Part shown: in pieces, positions 8,491-17,201 of the stretch
Layout of the letters: every line of letters begins with the position of its first letter
Numbering within the stretch: the first letter of the stretch is position 1
DNA from: Anaerolineae bacterium
GTDB lineage: Bacteria; Chloroflexota; Anaerolineae; Aggregatilineales; UBA2796
Assembly (NCBI GenBank): GCA_025055255.1
Contig: JANWYI010000010.1
Span: 1-55,891, forward strand
DNA length: 55,891 bases
Direction of reading: 5' to 3'
Translations under genes and position numbers: made by a program
Notes under the pieces: generated by a model
Told to the model about the DNA's origin: nothing
Seen by the model: only the letters and a program-made list of their open reading frames with translations
Database searches by the model: none

Positions 8491-10377
8491 ATGATCGATC
8501 AGACAGAAACAGCGAACTTTAAGCAGGTGCAGCAGAGCTTGCTGCGCCATATTGCACGCTGGGAACGGCGCTTGCGCCTGACTCAGACAACGCTCTGGCT
8601 GCCGCGCGGCATGATAGCGGGCATTTTGGTCGGCATTGCTGTGGCGCTTGCAGCGCGTGTGCGTCCATGGCTGCTGACAGAACAAGTGGCGGCGCTTGCA
8701 GGCTTGGCGGTCATTTTAGGCGCTGTGTTGGCGGTCATCGGCGTGTGGCTGTATCCACGCACGCCGCTTGCTGCAGCGCGCCTTTTTGATCGACTCTTCG
8801 GCTTGCACGAGCGCACTAGTACAGCTCTGGAGCTATCTACGCAGGCTATTCGTGCGCCGCAGCTTTTCAGCGCGCTGCAAACACAAGACGCGCTACAGCA
8901 GGCTGCGCAAGTGCAGCTACGTCAATTTTTGCCGTTTCAGTGGCGGCGCAACGAGTTACTGGCTGTTGCTGCGCTCGGCGCGCTTTTAGCCGTATTGCTG
9001 CTGATCGCTAATCCGCAGGCTGAGGTCATTGCACAGCAGACGGCGCTGCGCAGCGCTATTGAGGAGCAGATTGAGCGCGTTGAGCAGATCAAGCGCGACA
9101 TTTTAGCGAATCCGACGCTCTCTGAGGCGGAAAAGCAGGCGCTGACACAGATTTTGCAGGAACTGCAAGAAAAACTCTCACAGCCGAACCTGACTCAGCC
9201 TGAGGCAGTGGCGCAGCTCTCACAAGCGGCACAGCTGATGCACAATCAGCGCAGCCAGCTGAGCGATCAGCAGCGCAGTGCGCTAGACGCCGTTGGGCAG
9301 GCGCTCAGCCAGAGCCAGCCGTTACAAGGCACTGGACAGGCATTGCAAAACGGCAACTTAGGCGACGCTGCTAATCAGCTGCAAAACCTAGCACGCCGCA
9401 TGGAAGGCGGTCAGCTCACGCAAGAGCAGCTTGAGAGCATGATTCAGTCGCTGCAACAGGCGGCGCAAGCCTTGCAACAGGTCAACCCAGCAGCAGCACA
9501 AGCGCTACAGCAATCGGCGCAAGCCTTGCAGCAGGGCAATTTGCAGCAAGCGGCGCAAGCCCTGCAACAGGCGTCACAAGCGCTGCAAAACCAGCAGAGT
9601 CAGCTTGCGCAGTCGCCGCTAACACAAGCAGCGCAACAAGCGGCGCAGCAGCTTGCACAGAGCAGCAATCGCGTAGCACAAGCGGGTCAGCAGCCGCAGC
9701 AGGGTCAGCAAGGCGCACAAAGCGGACAGCAGGGTGCTCAGACAGGTCAGCAAGGTCAGCAACAAGGTGCGCAAGCAGGTCAGCAGGGCGCACAAAGCGG
9801 ACAACAAAGCGCACAGACAGGTCAGCAGGGTTCGCAAAGCGGACAGCAAGGCGCACAGACAGGTCAGCAGGGCTCACAGAGCGGTCAGCAAGGTGCGCAG
9901 GCAGGCGCATTGGGCGCTGAGAGCGGCGAAGGCGATCAGGCAGGCGTGCTGGGCGCTGAAGGCAGTGGTCAGTCATCGGGCGACCAGACAGGCGTGCAAG
10001 GCGCGCAGAGCGCTGGCACTGGCAGCGGCGGCGCCGGCAACGACACGACGCAAGGCACGCCGCCTAGCGGACAAGCAGCTGAAATTGGCGGCGGACGCGG
10101 CGATGGCTCGCTAGGCAATAACGAGTTTATCTATGCGCCGACTTTCATCGGCGGCGAAGGTGGCGAGGTGATCAATCCGCGTCATGGTCGCGGCAGCGAA
10201 GACGACTTGATTGAGACAGGCGAACTGTCACAAAATCCGAGAGGCGAGTCGCGCTTGCCAATCCGCGAGGCAGTCCGACGTGCAGTCGGCGGCGTGGAGC
10301 AGGCGTTAGAGAACGACCGCGTGCCGGGCGCTTTGCGTGGTTTCATTCGTCAGTACTTTACTGACTTGCAGCGCTAA
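8491..10377 (+). CDS. Gln-rich membrane protein of the exporter operon, function unknown
   Basis: 628 residues. Helices lie near 44-60, 68-90 and 152-175. Then comes a long soluble region rich in Gln and Ala with coiled-coil character (about 180-390), a perfect-looking Ser/Thr-Gly-Gln-Gln repeat (about 400-470), a Gly-rich stretch and a conserved-looking C-terminus (PIREAVRRAVGGVEQAL). The N-terminal arrangement of helices resembles DUF4175-like membrane proteins, but I cannot confirm the family. It sits 51 bp after the permease and its TAA overlaps the next ATG (TAATG), so it belongs to this operon. GAGG lies upstream of ATG 8491. Confidence 0.85.
   Translation: MIDQTETANFKQVQQSLLRHIARWERRLRLTQTTLWLPRGMIAGILVGIAVALAARVRPWLLTEQVAALAGLAVILGAVLAVIGVWLYPRTPLAAARLFDRLFGLHERTSTALELSTQAIRAPQLFSALQTQDALQQAAQVQLRQFLPFQWRRNELLAVAALGALLAVLLLIANPQAEVIAQQTALRSAIEEQIERVEQIKRDILANPTLSEAEKQALTQILQELQEKLSQPNLTQPEAVAQLSQAAQLMHNQRSQLSDQQRSALDAVGQALSQSQPLQGTGQALQNGNLGDAANQLQNLARRMEGGQLTQEQLESMIQSLQQAAQALQQVNPAAAQALQQSAQALQQGNLQQAAQALQQASQALQNQQSQLAQSPLTQAAQQAAQQLAQSSNRVAQAGQQPQQGQQGAQSGQQGAQTGQQGQQQGAQAGQQGAQSGQQSAQTGQQGSQSGQQGAQTGQQGSQSGQQGAQAGALGAESGEGDQAGVLGAEGSGQSSGDQTGVQGAQSAGTGSGGAGNDTTQGTPPSGQAAEIGGGRGDGSLGNNEFIYAPTFIGGEGGEVINPRHGRGSEDDLIETGELSQNPRGESRLPIREAVRRAVGGVEQALENDRVPGALRGFIRQYFTDLQR
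9685..9905 (+). repeat. 21-bp tandem repeat encoding SGQQGAQ-type units
   Basis: About eight to nine degenerate copies of a 7-residue unit ([ST/A]-G-Q-Q-G-[AS]-Q) lie inside the Gln-rich membrane protein. Third positions vary between copies, so the repeat is old or selected at protein level. Confidence 0.8.
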
Positions 10378-10886
10378 TGCGATGGATTGCGCTCTGGACG
10401 GCGTGTCTATGCTTAGCAGCTTGTCAAGCGCAGGCGCCGTCCTTTCCAACATCTACGCCTACGTTTGACGTGCCGTCGCCGACTGCGGACGCTCAATCAG
10501 CCATCTGGCTGGAGCAGCCATTCGGCGGCGGCACGCTCGCTATCTATTTCTACAGCGTCGGCAGCAGACCATGCTTACGTTTTCTCACTGATTTGCCGAG
10601 CGCACAGCCTGTCAGCGCATGTGCCCAAGCTGACGTGCCTGCAATTGTGGCACAAGGCGTTGTGCAGGACGCAAGCGGACAGCCACACACGATCATCGCT
10701 GTCCGTGCGCTGCGCCCTGAAGTGAGCGTCGTGGTGATCGAGCTGCGCAACGGCGAGAGCTATCCACTAGAGATTGAAGAGAGCGGCGCGCTGCTGATCT
10801 TGCCTAGCGCGCTACAGGCATGGCGCGCTGTGCCGATAGATAGCTTTGGGAACATCGTCGGCACACTGCTGCGTCTGAGCGAATAG
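10377..10886 (+). CDS. Lipoprotein, function unknown
   Basis: 169 residues. The N-terminus MRWIALWTACLCLAACQAQ has a lipobox (LAAC) with the acylated Cys at 16, followed by a Thr/Pro/Ser linker and a small beta-rich domain. The start codon overlaps the previous TAA (TAATG), placing it at the end of the exporter operon. No family recognised. It is probably attached to the outer face of the membrane near the transporter (inference). Confidence 0.88.
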   Translation: MRWIALWTACLCLAACQAQAPSFPTSTPTFDVPSPTADAQSAIWLEQPFGGGTLAIYFYSVGSRPCLRFLTDLPSAQPVSACAQADVPAIVAQGVVQDASGQPHTIIAVRALRPEVSVVVIELRNGESYPLEIEESGALLILPSALQAWRAVPIDSFGNIVGTLLRLSE

Positions 10887-10888
10887 TG

Positions 10889-10916
10889 TTGCGCTGCAAA
10901 CGGCACGTCATACAAT
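10889..10916 (+). promoter_or_regulatory. Promoter of ilvD
   Basis: TTGCGC (10889-10894) and TACAAT (10911-10916) are separated by 16 bp. AAAGGA (about 10938-10943) serves as ribosome binding site for the ATG at 10954, giving a leader of about 30 nt. Confidence 0.55.
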
Positions 10917-10953
10917 CATAGAGACTTTATATTGCTGAAAAGGACGCTCACGC

Positions 10954-12648
10954 ATGACAGGCAACGGCACAACTACGCAACTGAACAGGCGCAGCCGCGT
11001 TCTGGTGGAAGGCGTCAGCCGTACAGCGGCGCGCAGCATGTTCAAGGCAATCGGCTTGACCGATGACGACCTAAGCAAGCCGATCATCGGCATCGCTAAC
11101 ACATGGATCGAAATCGGACCGTGTAACTGGCACTTGCGCCGTCTAGCGGCAAAAGTGCGCGAAGGCATCAAAGCAGCAGGCGGCACGCCGCTGGAGTTCA
11201 ACACGGTCAGCATCTCTGATGGCATCACAATGGGCACGGAAGGCATGAAAGCGTCGCTGATCAGCCGCGAAGTGATTGCCGATTCAATCGAGCTGATCGT
11301 GCGCGCCAATGCCTTTGACGGCGTGATTGCGCTCAATGGCTGCGATAAGACGATTCCGGGCACGGTCATGGGCTTAATCCGCTGCGATGTGCCGTCACTG
11401 GCGCTGTATGGCGGCTCAATTGCGCCCGGTCACTACAATGGCAGAGACATCACCATTCAGGACGTTTTTGAGGCAATGGGCGCTTACGCCAAAGGCAATA
11501 TCACGCTTGAGGAACTGCAAGCCATTGAAGCATCAGCGTGTCCGGGACCAGGCGCCTGTGGCGGACAGTTCACGGCGAACACAATGGCGACCGCTGTTGA
11601 GATGATGGGCATGTCGCCAATGCGCTCAGCAGGCGTGCCTGCGATGTCGCCTGAGAAAGATGAAGTCGCTTATCGCGCAGGTCAGCTGATTATGGAATTG
11701 ATCGCAGCGGATCGGCGTCCGTCACAGATCGTCACGCGCAAGTCTATTGAGAACGCTGTGCGCTCAATTGCGGCAACTGGTGGCTCAACCAATGGCGTGC
11801 TGCACATGCTTGCCATTGCACGCGAGGCAGGCGTGCCGCTCACGCTCGAAGATATCCACCAGCTCAGCGAATCAACGCCGCTTCTATGCGATCTTAAGCC
11901 AAGCGGACGTTTCGTCGCCACAGATATGACGCGCGCAGGTGGCATTCCGCTCTTGGCAAAGCGCCTGCTGGAAGGCGGCTACCTGCACGGCGATTGCTTG
12001 ACGGTCAGCGGCAAGACCATTGCCGAAGAAGCGGCAACGGCGCAAGAGACGCCCGGTCAGGAAGTGATTCGTCCGCTGAGCAATCCAATTAAGCCGACAG
12101 GCGGCTTAGTGATCCTGCGTGGCAACTTGGCGCCAGACGGCGCGGTCGTCAAGCTGTTCGGCTATGAGCGGCTGACACATCGCGGCAGAGCGCGCGTGTT
12201 CGATAGCGAGTCACAGGCGTTACAAGCGGTTTACAACAACCAAATCGTGGCAGGCGACGTCGTGGTCATTCGTTACGAAGGTCCGGTTGGCGGGCCCGGT
12301 ATGCAGGAGATGTTAGCAGTTACAGCGGCAATTGCCGGCGCAGGCTTAGGGAGCTCCGTAGCGCTGATCACAGACGGACGCTTCAGCGGCGCAACGCGCG
12401 GCTTGATGATTGGTCATGTGGCGCCTGAGGCAGCGCTTGGCGGTCCGATTGGCTTGCTGCGCGAAGGCGACATCATCAACATTGACGTCCCTTCACGCCG
12501 TGTGGACGTTGAGTTGAGCGAGGCAGAGCTGGCAGAGCGCCGCGCCGCATGGCGCGCGCCTGAGCCACGCTATCGGCAAGGTGTCTTTGCTAAGTATGCG
12601 CGCTTGGTGCAGTCTGCAGCGGAAGGCGCTGTGACGCATCTGCGTTGA
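10954..12648 (+). CDS. ilvD: Dihydroxy-acid dehydratase
   Basis: 564 residues, the normal length for IlvD. It converts 2,3-dihydroxy-3-methylbutanoate and the methylpentanoate analogue to the 2-oxo acids in valine, leucine and isoleucine synthesis. The three cluster cysteines of the family are visible in 'IGPCNWH', 'GCDKTIPG' and 'GPGACGG', and the '[10 protein letters not shown]' and 'GGPGMQEM' motifs are present. No other ilv genes are nearby, so it is a single-gene unit with its own promoter. A lipoprotein gene follows 71 bp downstream. AAAGGA precedes the ATG. Confidence 0.98.
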   Translation: MTGNGTTTQLNRRSRVLVEGVSRTAARSMFKAIGLTDDDLSKPIIGIANTWIEIGPCNWHLRRLAAKVREGIKAAGGTPLEFNTVSISDGITMGTEGMKASLISREVIADSIELIVRANAFDGVIALNGCDKTIPGTVMGLIRCDVPSLALYGGSIAPGHYNGRDITIQDVFEAMGAYAKGNITLEELQAIEASACPGPGACGGQFTANTMATAVEMMGMSPMRSAGVPAMSPEKDEVAYRAGQLIMELIAADRRPSQIVTRKSIENAVRSIAATGGSTNGVLHMLAIAREAGVPLTLEDIHQLSESTPLLCDLKPSGRFVATDMTRAGGIPLLAKRLLEGGYLHGDCLTVSGKTIAEEAATAQETPGQEVIRPLSNPIKPTGGLVILRGNLAPDGAVVKLFGYERLTHRGRARVFDSESQALQAVYNNQIVAGDVVVIRYEGPVGGPGMQEMLAVTAAIAGAGLGSSVALITDGRFSGATRGLMIGHVAPEAALGGPIGLLREGDIINIDVPSRRVDVELSEAELAERRAAWRAPEPRYRQGVFAKYARLVQSAAEGAVTHLR

Positions 12649-12719
12649 ACAGTGCCATGCAGACTGTCAAACTGCGGCGCAGAACATTTTGCCAGATTTG
12701 AGCGGTTAAATGCTTAGCG

Positions 12720-13409
12720 ATGACTAGCTTGCGGCTCATCTTGCTATGCACACTGTGCAGTCTTTTGGTGGTGGCGTGCGCGCCACCACCTGCGCCTGCA
12801 CGGACGCCTACGTCGCGTCCAGTTGTGCCGACGCGCGTGCCAACGCGCATTGTCACACTTGCGCCAACAGCAACGCCGTTGCCTACGCTCACGCCGACGC
12901 CGCCTTACGCCCTTGCGCCGCTCTTAGGCGAGTGGTTGATAGACCTGAGCCTGCAGCTGCGCGAGGGAATCACTTTTGACGACGTGCGTTTCGTCGGCAC
13001 GCTGAGCGCTGAGGTCAGCCTAGATAGCACTTTGAGCGGCGAAGCCGAATTCTATGCGGCTGTCTGGCAGCCGCCGTGCGTCACAGCTGTGCTCGACCCT
13101 GAGCCGATTCGTGCCAAGCTCAGTGGCAAGTTACAGCTCGCTGAAAATGGCGACGTCTTAGCCCTGTTACGCCTTCAGCCTGAGAACATCTTGCAAGTCA
13201 CCACGCTCAGACTCGCCTGTCTGGAATTTCCCGAAGGCATTGTCTTGAGCGAGCCAATCTTTTGGCAGGCAATGCGCGCAGCCGACCTCATCGAGTTCAA
13301 CGTACCTCTACAAGTTGGCTATGTGCGCCGTCTCAGCGCCGATTTGAGCGGCATCAGTGGCGGCGCGCTGTACGGCACGCTCTACGCTGAGTTGCGCGTC
13401 AGCCGCTGA
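12720..13409 (+). CDS. Lipoprotein with Thr-Pro linker, function unknown
   Basis: 229 residues. The signal sequence ends in a lipobox (LVVAC, Cys near 20), followed by a Pro/Thr linker to about residue 65 and a beta-rich domain of about 160 residues containing two cysteines that could form a disulfide. No family recognised. The gene ends 9 bp before the convergent pfkA stop. No clear ribosome binding site is seen before ATG 12720, and it may rely on ilvD transcription. Confidence 0.85.
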   Translation: MTSLRLILLCTLCSLLVVACAPPPAPARTPTSRPVVPTRVPTRIVTLAPTATPLPTLTPTPPYALAPLLGEWLIDLSLQLREGITFDDVRFVGTLSAEVSLDSTLSGEAEFYAAVWQPPCVTAVLDPEPIRAKLSGKLQLAENGDVLALLRLQPENILQVTTLRLACLEFPEGIVLSEPIFWQAMRAADLIEFNVPLQVGYVRRLSADLSGISGGALYGTLYAELRVSR

Positions 13410-13418
13410 GCGCGTCCC

Positions 13419-14384
13419 CTACCGCGAGAGCATTTCGCCGATCTCGTAGTACTCCAAGTTGGCAGGGCGCGTGCGCGAGGTGACCTCTTCTAGTGGCACA
13501 GGCGTGATCTCACGTCCATTCAAGCCGACCATCACGCCGTGTTCGCCGTTACACAAACACTCAACTGCCTTGATGCCCATGCGCGACGCCAACAGCCGAT
13601 CAAATGCCGTTGGGCTGCCGCCACGCTGAATGTGCCCTAGAATTGTGACGCGCACCTCAAAGCCGACGCTCTGCCCTTCCAGATACTTGACGATCTCGGC
13701 AATTTTTGGCTTGGCGCCTTCAGCGATCACGGCAATGGCGTGATTTTTGCCGCGTAAGTAGGCGTCTTCTAGGCGCGCTGCGATCTCTTCTAGCTCCATT
13801 GTCTTCTCCGGGATGAGCGTGAGCTCGGCGCCGCCTAAAATGCCTGACATCAGCGCTAGATAGCCACAGTTACGTCCCATCACCTCAATCAGGAAGGCGC
13901 GCTCATGACTGGAGGCAGTGTCGCGTAGACGGTCAAGCGCGTCAAGGATTGTGTTGAGCGCAGTATCTACGCCAATGCTCATGTTCGTTCCCCAGATGTC
14001 GTTATCAATGCTGCCCGGTATGCCGACTACAGGCACGCCCAACTTGTGCAACGCCAAGGCGCCACGCAGGCTGCCGTCGCCGCCGATGACAACTAAGCCT
14101 TCAATGCCGTGTTCATTAAGCCGTCGCAAGCCGCGCCGCTGTCCTTGTATAGTCTTGAACTCTTCATCGCGCGCTGTCTGAAGGATGGTGCCGCCACGCT
14201 GAAGAATGCCGCTCACCTCACGGTTTGTCAGGCGCTCGAAGTCGCCTGCCAGCAAGCCACGGTAGGCTTGGCGAATGCCATAGACTTCAATGCCTTTGGC
14301 AAGAGCAGTGCGCACAACGGCACGAATGGCGGCATTCATGCCTGGCGCATCGCCGCCACTGGTCATCACGGCGATTCGTTTCAT
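13419..14384 (-). CDS. pfkA: ATP-dependent 6-phosphofructokinase
   Basis: 321 residues, the typical bacterial PfkA length. It phosphorylates fructose 6-phosphate with ATP in glycolysis. Visible motifs are TSGGDAPGMNA (8-18), GGDGS (about 103-107), 'PGSIDND' carrying the catalytic Asp, and 'EVMGRNCGYLA'. Gly in GGDGS, and Gly before SIDND, mark the ATP- rather than PPi-dependent type. The usual PGTIDND has Ser in place of Thr here. GGGAG precedes the ATG. An extended -10 lies about 60 bp upstream. It diverges from the HU gene. Confidence 0.97.
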   Translation of the reverse strand: MKRIAVMTSGGDAPGMNAAIRAVVRTALAKGIEVYGIRQAYRGLLAGDFERLTNREVSGILQRGGTILQTARDEEFKTIQGQRRGLRRLNEHGIEGLVVIGGDGSLRGALALHKLGVPVVGIPGSIDNDIWGTNMSIGVDTALNTILDALDRLRDTASSHERAFLIEVMGRNCGYLALMSGILGGAELTLIPEKTMELEEIAARLEDAYLRGKNHAIAVIAEGAKPKIAEIVKYLEGQSVGFEVRVTILGHIQRGGSPTAFDRLLASRMGIKAVECLCNGEHGVMVGLNGREITPVPLEEVTSRTRPANLEYYEIGEMLSR

Positions 14385-14443
14385 AAGTTGCGCTCCCTGA
14401 ACTTCTGGGCAATGGCTTTTGGCTTTGCTGAGTCTCCGTCAAA

Positions 14444-14449
14444 AGTATA
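14444..14449 (-). promoter_or_regulatory. Extended -10 element upstream of pfkA
   Basis: On the minus strand TGT precedes TATACT. No good -35 is seen 16-18 bp upstream. The 13-mer ATGTGTTATACTT around it (14443-14455) recurs exactly at 20192-20204, before the HEAT-repeat genes. Confidence 0.5.
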
Positions 14450-14536
14450 ACACATCTGCCAGACTCTGGGTGCGCGTCTGCAGCGCGGCGACCGCGTGCA
14501 GCACGCCAAGTTTGGCGATCTTGACAGCAACAGTTG

Positions 14537-14550
14537 AAAAAGCGCTTTTT
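14537..14550. repeat. Palindrome AAAAAGCGCTTTTT upstream of the HU gene
   Basis: This is a perfect 14-bp palindrome 26 bp before the TATAAT of the HU gene. It overlaps the position of an UP element or operator. Its role is unknown. Confidence 0.6.
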
Positions 14551-14576
14551 GCCCTAGCAAAGGCTTAGAAAGCGTG

Positions 14577-14582
14577 TATAAT
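14577..14582 (+). promoter_or_regulatory. -10 element TATAAT of the HU gene
   Basis: A perfect TATAAT lies 36 nt before the ATG. No clear -35 at normal distance is seen, so activity may depend on the A/T palindrome upstream. Confidence 0.55.
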
Positions 14583-14617
14583 GCGCGATCAGTCTGTCCT
14601 GACTGAAGGAGATTTCG

Positions 14618-14902
14618 ATGCAAAAGACCGAATTAATCAAAAAGGTAGCGGAAGCAGCTGGGCTGAGTCAAGCGGACACAGCTAAGGCAGTCAATACGCT
14701 GATTGAGGTGATCACTGAGGCGCTCAAGAACGGCGACAAAGTCACTATCACAGGCTTCGGCACATTTGAGGTGCGCGAGTCAGCAGCGCGCACTGGCACT
14801 AATCCGCGCACTAAGGAGAAGATCACCATTGCAGCGCGCAAGCGTCCGACCTTCAGCCCTGGCTCGCAGCTGCGCGAGGCTGTTAGCGGCAAGAAAGCAT
14901 AA
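14618..14902 (+). CDS. hup: HU family DNA-binding protein
   Basis: 94 residues, full-length HU/IHF fold. HU bends and compacts DNA as a dimer and often helps DnaA open origins. The signature 'GFGTFEVRESAARTGTNPRT' and the beta-arm 'KEKITIAARKRPTFSPG' with its intercalating Pro are intact. AAGGAGA precedes the ATG by about 8 nt. It is a single gene with its own -10 and is followed by a hairpin. Whether it is the only HU of the organism cannot be told here. Confidence 0.97.
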   Translation: MQKTELIKKVAEAAGLSQADTAKAVNTLIEVITEALKNGDKVTITGFGTFEVRESAARTGTNPRTKEKITIAARKRPTFSPGSQLREAVSGKKA

Positions 14903-14931
14903 TCGGTGCGTTGCCGCAATTACATAGGACC

Positions 14932-14957
14932 AAGGGCGGGTCAGCCGATCCGCCCTT
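14932..14957 (+). terminator. Hairpin after the HU gene
   Basis: AAGGGCGG and CCGCCCTT pair over 8 bp around a 10-nt loop, followed by ATTTGTG. The U-run is weak, but the position 30 nt after the HU stop fits a terminator. Confidence 0.55.
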
Positions 14958-15001
14958 ATTTGTGCCTGAAGACATTTTTTTCAAAAGTAAGGAGCTTCTT
15001 T

Positions 15002-15850
15002 ATGAATGTACAGCTAATCGTACACGGCGGCGCAGGCTTGGCAGCAGGCAATCATCACAGCGCTGTCATGGCGGCGTGCCGCGCAGCAGTCGCAGCAGGT
15101 CTAGCGCGCCTGCGCGAAGGCGACTCAGCGCTGAATGCCGTTGAAATCGCTGTCCGAGCGCTTGAGGACGATCCGCTTTTCAATGCAGGCTATGGCTCAG
15201 TGCTGAATCGTGATGGACAAGTGCAGATGGACGCGCTGATCATGGACGGACGGACATTTCAGATCGGCGCAGTAGCCGCTGTCTCACGCATTAAGAACCC
15301 AATCAGCCTTGCGCGGCGCGTTATGGAAGCCACGCCGCACCACTTGTTGGTCGCTGAGGGCGCTGAGCGCTTCGCAGCCGAGCAAGGCATTCCACTGGTG
15401 TCGCCTGAGGCAATGATTGCGCCGCGGCACGTCAAACAGACCAGCAGCGATACCGTTGGTGCAGTGGCGCTGGACTCGGCAGGGAACTTGGCTGTTGCGG
15501 TTTCAACAGGTGGTGTACGCGGCAAGTTGGCAGGGCGTGTAGGCGATTCGCCGCTTCCAGGCGCCGGCGGCTGGGCAGATAACGCGCTTGGCGCTGCATG
15601 CGCTACAGGTCTAGGCGAAGGCATCATCCGCGCTCTGCTGACCTTCCGCGCTGTCAGTTTGCTAGAGACGCATAGCGCGCAAGCTGCAGCAGACGCAGCG
15701 CTCGCTATTTTCGGGCAGAAGTTCAATGGCGAAGGCGGCCTGATCGTGCTAGATCGGCATGGGCAAGTTGGCATAGCACATAACACACCATATATGCCTG
15801 TGGCGTGGCTGCGCGGCGATGACATCGTAGCGCAAGTTCAACAGCCCTGA
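15002..15850 (+). CDS. Isoaspartyl peptidase/L-asparaginase (type 2, Ntn hydrolase)
   Basis: 282 residues from ATG 15002, chosen because AAGGAG lies 7 nt upstream; the frame stays open further upstream but the family begins here (NVQLIVHGGAG). Members cleave themselves before a Thr that becomes the nucleophile. That Thr is in 'SSDTVGAVALD' (about residue 150), with the substrate-binding 'STGGVRGKLAGRVGDSPLPG' after it. The likely role is degradation of isoaspartyl dipeptides and asparagine in the cytoplasm. Spacing shows no operon partner. Confidence 0.93.
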   Translation: MNVQLIVHGGAGLAAGNHHSAVMAACRAAVAAGLARLREGDSALNAVEIAVRALEDDPLFNAGYGSVLNRDGQVQMDALIMDGRTFQIGAVAAVSRIKNPISLARRVMEATPHHLLVAEGAERFAAEQGIPLVSPEAMIAPRHVKQTSSDTVGAVALDSAGNLAVAVSTGGVRGKLAGRVGDSPLPGAGGWADNALGAACATGLGEGIIRALLTFRAVSLLETHSAQAAADAALAIFGQKFNGEGGLIVLDRHGQVGIAHNTPYMPVAWLRGDDIVAQVQQP

Positions 15851-15914
15851 ACCTAGCAGGCAATCTGTGGTAGCATAGAGCCAATCCCGACATCCAGAAA
15901 GCGATAGACCTCTC

Positions 15915-17201
15915 ATGGCATTTTTTCTGCGGCGCTTGCTCAGCGGGCGCATGGCTGATCCAACTTTGGATGCTACCACACAGTGCAACATTCGCTACTT
16001 GTACATTGAGATTGCCTTCGCCAGTGTGCTAGGCGCTATTGTGACCTTTCACGCTGCTTTTGTCGTGCGGCTCGGCGGCAGTAAAGAGCTGCTCGCCTTG
16101 CTGAGCGCAGTACCGGCGCTCGTCTCAGCCATCTTCAGCATTCCATCGGCGCGCTTACTGGAGCGCTTGCCGAACCGCCGATTCTGGATTTTTGCCAGTC
16201 TGCTGCTGACGCGCATTGGAACAGGGCTGATCGCGCTTCTGCCAATCATCTTTCCTAATGACGCTGCAGCATGGCTCGTAGCGCTAGTGATCTTTCTCAG
16301 CCTGCCAACAATCTTTTTCACGAACGGCTTTCAAGCGCTCTTAGCTGACATCATCCCGGAGCGGCAACGTGCTACAGTATTCTCAATACGGCAAATCATC
16401 TGGGCAGCAGGCATTGTTGTCACCTCTGCACTGGCAGGTATCTGGCTGGACAGTGCGCCGTTTCCGCTCAACTACCAGCTGATGTACATCTTCGGATTCA
16501 TAGTTTCCCTAGGCAGTCAGCACTACCTGAATCGGCTGATAGTGCCTGAACCAAACGCTGCGTCAAAACCTAGTCCCAAGGCTTTGCGCACTGCTGAGGC
16601 GTCGTCTGCGCAGCTGAATGCTAACATCGCAAAAATGCTCTTCAATTCGCTGATCTATCAGGCAGGCTTGACGTTGCCAGCGGCGCTGTTCACAGTCTAC
16701 TACATTGAGACTCTGAAAGCCTCTGATGCATGGATCGGCTTCAACAGCGCAGTCGGCTTTGCAGGCATGGTAATGGGCAATGTGCTATGGGCGCGTTTGC
16801 TACGGCGACACAGCTATTCGTGGGCGCTGCGAACGTCCAGTTTACTGACGTGGATTTTTCCAGTTGGTATCGCGCTTTTTCCTGACTTGACGGCGATTTT
16901 GTTCATCAACTGGCTCGTTAACTTGTTTCATCCAGGCGTAGAGCTGGGCAGTCTGAATATCATGCTCAAGCTGGGCGCTGGTGAGCATCGCGCGCTCTAC
17001 ATGAGCTGGTATAACACTGTGCTGAATCTCAGTTTTTTTGCAGCGCCACTGGCAGGCGTCTGGCTTGCTCAGCAGTTCAGCATTCCAGTAGCTCTGCTGA
17101 TCAGCGGCGGTCTGCGCATTGTAGGCGGTATTTTGTTCAATGTAAACCGTGTGCAAGAGCCAAGCCGCGAGGTAGGCGCTATTCTGCCTAGTGACGCCTA
17201 G
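15915..17201 (+). CDS. MFS transporter
   Basis: 428 residues with about eleven to twelve hydrophobic segments split into two halves by a hydrophilic loop (about 205-245), as in the major facilitator superfamily. 'ADIIPERQRATVFSIRQ' resembles the conserved loop motif of MFS families. The substrate is unknown. The TAG stop overlaps the glgA stop on the other strand in the tetranucleotide CTAG. No clear ribosome binding site precedes ATG 15915. Confidence 0.9.
   Translation: MAFFLRRLLSGRMADPTLDATTQCNIRYLYIEIAFASVLGAIVTFHAAFVVRLGGSKELLALLSAVPALVSAIFSIPSARLLERLPNRRFWIFASLLLTRIGTGLIALLPIIFPNDAAAWLVALVIFLSLPTIFFTNGFQALLADIIPERQRATVFSIRQIIWAAGIVVTSALAGIWLDSAPFPLNYQLMYIFGFIVSLGSQHYLNRLIVPEPNAASKPSPKALRTAEASSAQLNANIAKMLFNSLIYQAGLTLPAALFTVYYIETLKASDAWIGFNSAVGFAGMVMGNVLWARLLRRHSYSWALRTSSLLTWIFPVGIALFPDLTAILFINWLVNLFHPGVELGSLNIMLKLGAGEHRALYMSWYNTVLNLSFFAAPLAGVWLAQQFSIPVALLISGGLRIVGGILFNVNRVQEPSREVGAILPSDA

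Noticed and set aside
9482-9976. Minus-strand 164-codon frame opposite the Gln repeat
   Set aside because: Its Leu/Ala/Asp repeats simply reflect the 21-bp repeat of the sense gene, which has a good start and operon context.
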